A stretch of DNA of 15,757 bases from positions 6,974 to 22,730 of the forward strand of contig DQBD01000282.1 in assembly GCA_003526065.1 (NCBI GenBank), read 5' to 3'. Positions 14,063 through 15,757 of this stretch are shown here, piece by piece (position 1 is the first letter of the stretch; each line of letters opens with the position of its first letter). The stretch is from Gammaproteobacteria bacterium (GTDB taxonomy: Bacteria > Pseudomonadota > Gammaproteobacteria > Immundisolibacterales > Immundisolibacteraceae). The notes beneath the pieces are model-generated. The model was not told where the DNA came from. It made no database searches and worked only from the letters and a program-made list of their open reading frames with translations. Made by a program: the position numbers and the translations under genes.

Positions 14063-14111
14063 GACGCACATTAAACACCGTTCACCCCTCCGCTACCAGT
14101 GGCAATGCATA

Positions 14112-14143
14112 CCGGCAACGGCGTCGGACAACGCCCTTGCCGG
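14112..14143 (-). terminator. Hairpin after pmpB, possible end of the sulfur operon
   Basis: CCGGCAACGGCGT (14112-14124) pairs with ACGCCCTTGCCGG (14131-14143) with 12 of 13 matches around a 6-nt loop. It begins 14 bp past the pmpB stop. No T-run follows, so it may slow decay or end transcription inefficiently. The right arm overlaps the 12-bp palindrome CTTGCCGGCAAG (14136-14147). Confidence 0.4.
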
Positions 14144-14157
14144 CAAGCACCACGCCG

Positions 14158-14577
14158 TCAGGCGCCGCCGTCCAGCCAGACTTTGCACGCCAGCGAGCCG
14201 GCGATCATCGCCGCCACGAACACCCAGGGCTCCCACGTCCCGACTGTCAGCGCGACCAGGGCCGGCCCGGGGCAGTAGCCTGCCACGCCCCAGCCGATAC
14301 CAAACAGTCCGGCCCCGACCACCAACCGGGCATCCAGCTGCCGCTTGACCGGCAGGTGAAAGCGGGCATCCAGGCGTGGGCGCGCACGACGCAACACCAG
14401 AGGAAACAGGACAACGGTCACGCCAGCCCCGCCGCCCATCACCAGAATCAGGCTCGGATCCCAGGCACCCCACAGGTCGAGGAATGCCAGGACCTTGTCC
14501 GGATTGATCATCTGCGACAGCGCCAGACCGACACCAAACAGCACGCCGCAAAACCCGGCAGCCAGTACCCGACTCAC
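14158..14577 (-). CDS. YeeE/YedE-family sulfur transporter component (PmpB-like)
   Basis: A 139-aa membrane protein with about four hydrophobic segments. FCGVLFGVGLALSQMINPDKVLAFLD and GIGWGVAGYCPGPALV (Cys102) are the hallmarks of the second half of YeeE/YedE transporters. These families move thiosulfate or other sulfur species, with conserved Cys residues in the channel. In BigR-type operons of plant-associated bacteria the two halves are separate proteins, PmpA and PmpB, as here. The GTG start overlaps the stop of the preceding pmpA-like gene (GTGA), so they are translationally coupled. A role in exporting or importing reduced sulfur is inferred from the family and the MBL-hydrolase neighbour. 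Confidence 0.9.
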   Translation of the reverse strand: MSRVLAAGFCGVLFGVGLALSQMINPDKVLAFLDLWGAWDPSLILVMGGGAGVTVVLFPLVLRRARPRLDARFHLPVKRQLDARLVVGAGLFGIGWGVAGYCPGPALVALTVGTWEPWVFVAAMIAGSLACKVWLDGGA

Positions 14578-15005
14578 GGTTGCACCCCCAGCACGTGCCG
14601 CATCACGTACACGGTCAGGATGCCGCAGCCGACGAACGTGGCCGTCGCCACCAGCGAACGCAGCGAGCGCCGCCCCAGGCCACATACCCCATGACCGCTG
14701 GTACACCCACTCCCCATGCGCGTACCAAAACCCACCAGAAAACCCGCCACGACCAGCAGCGATGGCGAAAAATCCTGCCGCGGCGCGAATGCGTGCGGCG
14801 TGAACCACCAGAACGCCCCACCACCGAGCAGCATGCCGACCAAAAACGCCACACGCCAGGCGGTGTCACCGGGCGTGCGCGCCACGGCGCCATTCAGAAT
14901 GCCGCTGATACCGGCGATGCGGCCGTTCAGATACAGCAGCAGCGCCGCCGCGGCACCGATGAAAAGGCCACCGCCAAGCGCCGTGTAAGGCGTGAATTCA
15001 GTCAT
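14574..15005 (-). CDS. YeeE/YedE-family sulfur transporter component (PmpA-like)
   Basis: A 143-aa membrane protein with about four hydrophobic segments, the other half of the split YeeE/YedE transporter. The motif GFGTRMGSGCTSGHGVCGLGRRSLRSLVATATF carries Cys101 and Cys108, the conserved sulfur-handling pair. LLYLNGRIAGISGILNG near the N-terminus is also typical. The gene starts seven bases after the stop of the MBL-fold hydrolase and overlaps the pmpB-like gene, so all three are one operon. BigR, the usual sulfide-responsive repressor of such operons, is not in view and could lie beyond the right edge. Confidence 0.92.
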   Translation of the reverse strand: MTEFTPYTALGGGLFIGAAAALLLYLNGRIAGISGILNGAVARTPGDTAWRVAFLVGMLLGGGAFWWFTPHAFAPRQDFSPSLLVVAGFLVGFGTRMGSGCTSGHGVCGLGRRSLRSLVATATFVGCGILTVYVMRHVLGVQP

Positions 15006-15012
15006 GTCCGCC

Positions 15013-15757
15013 TCACAACATGTCGAGCGGAAGCTTCAGATAGGACACGCCGTTGTCCTCCGGCACAGGCAACTCGCCGGCGCGGATGTTCACCTGAATG
15101 GACGGCAGGATCAGTTTCGGCATCGCCAAGCCGGCATCGCGTGTGGTGCGCATGTCGACAAAGGCATCGAGGTCCACCTCGTCGCGGAGGTGAACGTTGC
15201 CGCTGCGCTGTGCGGCCACCGTGGTCTCACACCGCGCCTCACGCCCGGCCGGCGGATAGTCATGACACACGAACATGCGCGTCGCATCCCCAAGCGCATA
15301 CAGCTTGCGTACGGACTCGTACAAGGTGGCCGCATCGCCGCCGGGGAAGTCGCACCGCGCGCTCCCGACATCGGGCTGGAACAACGTGTCGCCAACGAAC
15401 ACCGCATCACCGATCAGGTAACTGACGCTGTCGCCGGTATGGCCCGGCGTGGCCAGCACGCGAATGGTGAGATCACCCAAGGCCAGCGTGTCGCCGTCCG
15501 CTACCAGCCGATCGAACTGGGAACCGTCGACAGGGAACCCCTGCCCAAGGTGGAACACACGGGCAAACGTCTCCTGCACCTTGCAGATGCCGGCGCCGAT
15601 AACCACCGCTGCGCCGAGCTGATTCTTCAGATAGTGCGCGGCGGTCAGGTGATCGGCATGCGCGTGCGTTTCCAGGATCCAGGCCACATCGAGCGAGCGC
15701 TCCTGCACCGCCTGCAACAGGCGGTCGGCGCCAGCGCGTCCGGTGCGCCCGGCAGCG
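15013..15757 (-). CDS. MBL-fold metallo-hydrolase, persulfide dioxygenase/Blh-like, cut by window edge
   Basis: The 5' end lies beyond the right edge; about 247 C-terminal residues are seen, in frame to the last base. Metal-site motifs are ILETHAHADH (HxHxDH), TPGHTGDSVSYLIGD, FVGDTLF and FVCHDYPP. The opening AAGRT just before the fold and the HAHADHLTAAHYLK, PDVGSARCDFPGGDAATLYESVRKLYAL and NVHLRD segments match the ETHE1/Blh branch. Members oxidise glutathione persulfide to sulfite using mononuclear iron. A fused rhodanese or DUF442 domain, seen in Blh, cannot be excluded upstream. With PmpAB directly downstream, sulfide detoxification is the likely role. Confidence 0.9.
   Translation of the reverse strand, partial: AAGRTGRAGADRLLQAVQERSLDVAWILETHAHADHLTAAHYLKNQLGAAVVIGAGICKVQETFARVFHLGQGFPVDGSQFDRLVADGDTLALGDLTIRVLATPGHTGDSVSYLIGDAVFVGDTLFQPDVGSARCDFPGGDAATLYESVRKLYALGDATRMFVCHDYPPAGREARCETTVAAQRSGNVHLRDEVDLDAFVDMRTTRDAGLAMPKLILPSIQVNIRAGELPVPEDNGVSYLKLPLDML

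Overview
This window is a GC-rich bacterial chromosome segment that is densely coding, with short gaps and several stop/start overlaps. The gene content suggests a proteobacterium, probably a gammaproteobacterium: gltB, sodB and dsbB of enterobacterial type, a cyanide-insensitive bd oxidase and a PmpAB/Blh-type sulfur module. The mixture of a ring-hydroxylating oxygenase, a hydratase-aldolase of the naphthalene-pathway family, a glutathione transferase, two SDRs and two ACMSD-type amidohydrolases points to an aerobic degrader of aromatic compounds. The genus cannot be fixed from this window; a polycyclic-aromatic degrader such as Immundisolibacter is only a guess.

Layout. Bases 1-656 (minus) hold the N-terminus of glutamate synthase large subunit, gltB. 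A divergent promoter region (657-1019) separates it from a plus-strand block: sodB, a strong terminator, dsbB, and an amidohydrolase (2249-3241). That block converges on a long minus-strand run reaching the right edge. Read in its direction of transcription, the run contains: an MBL-fold hydrolase plus pmpA and pmpB (15757-14158); a GbsR/MarR-type regulator and cydA-cydB, with touching starts and stops (14032-11143); a hydratase-aldolase 54 bp further on (11088-10114); a 111-bp gap holding two back-to-back hairpins; oxygenase alpha and beta subunits (10002-8160); a strong terminator (about 8136-8094); a membrane protein of unknown function (8046-7438); SDR, universal stress protein and GST (7374-5489); a terminator; and finally a second SDR with a second amidohydrolase (5336-3300).

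How the genes may work together. The MBL hydrolase with PmpAB resembles known sulfide/persulfide detoxification operons. It sits next to a bd oxidase of the cyanide-insensitive type, a class that respires in the presence of sulfide, so both may serve respiration under sulfide or other haem poisons. The oxygenase and hydratase-aldolase are catabolic: one hydroxylates an aromatic ring, the other releases an aldehyde and pyruvate after ring cleavage. No ferredoxin, reductase or ring-cleavage dioxygenase lies in the window, so the pathway must be completed elsewhere. The SDRs, amidohydrolases and GST plausibly process later or conjugated intermediates, but their substrates cannot be read from sequence.

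The points most worth a second look are: the oxygenase/aldolase genes following the cyd operon without an obvious terminator; the double hairpin ahead of the oxygenase; an SDR that has lost both the Tyr and the Lys of its usual active site; the dyad at the GbsR/cyd start; the pairing of the sulfur module with the bd oxidase; and a conserved-looking Cys-rich membrane protein.
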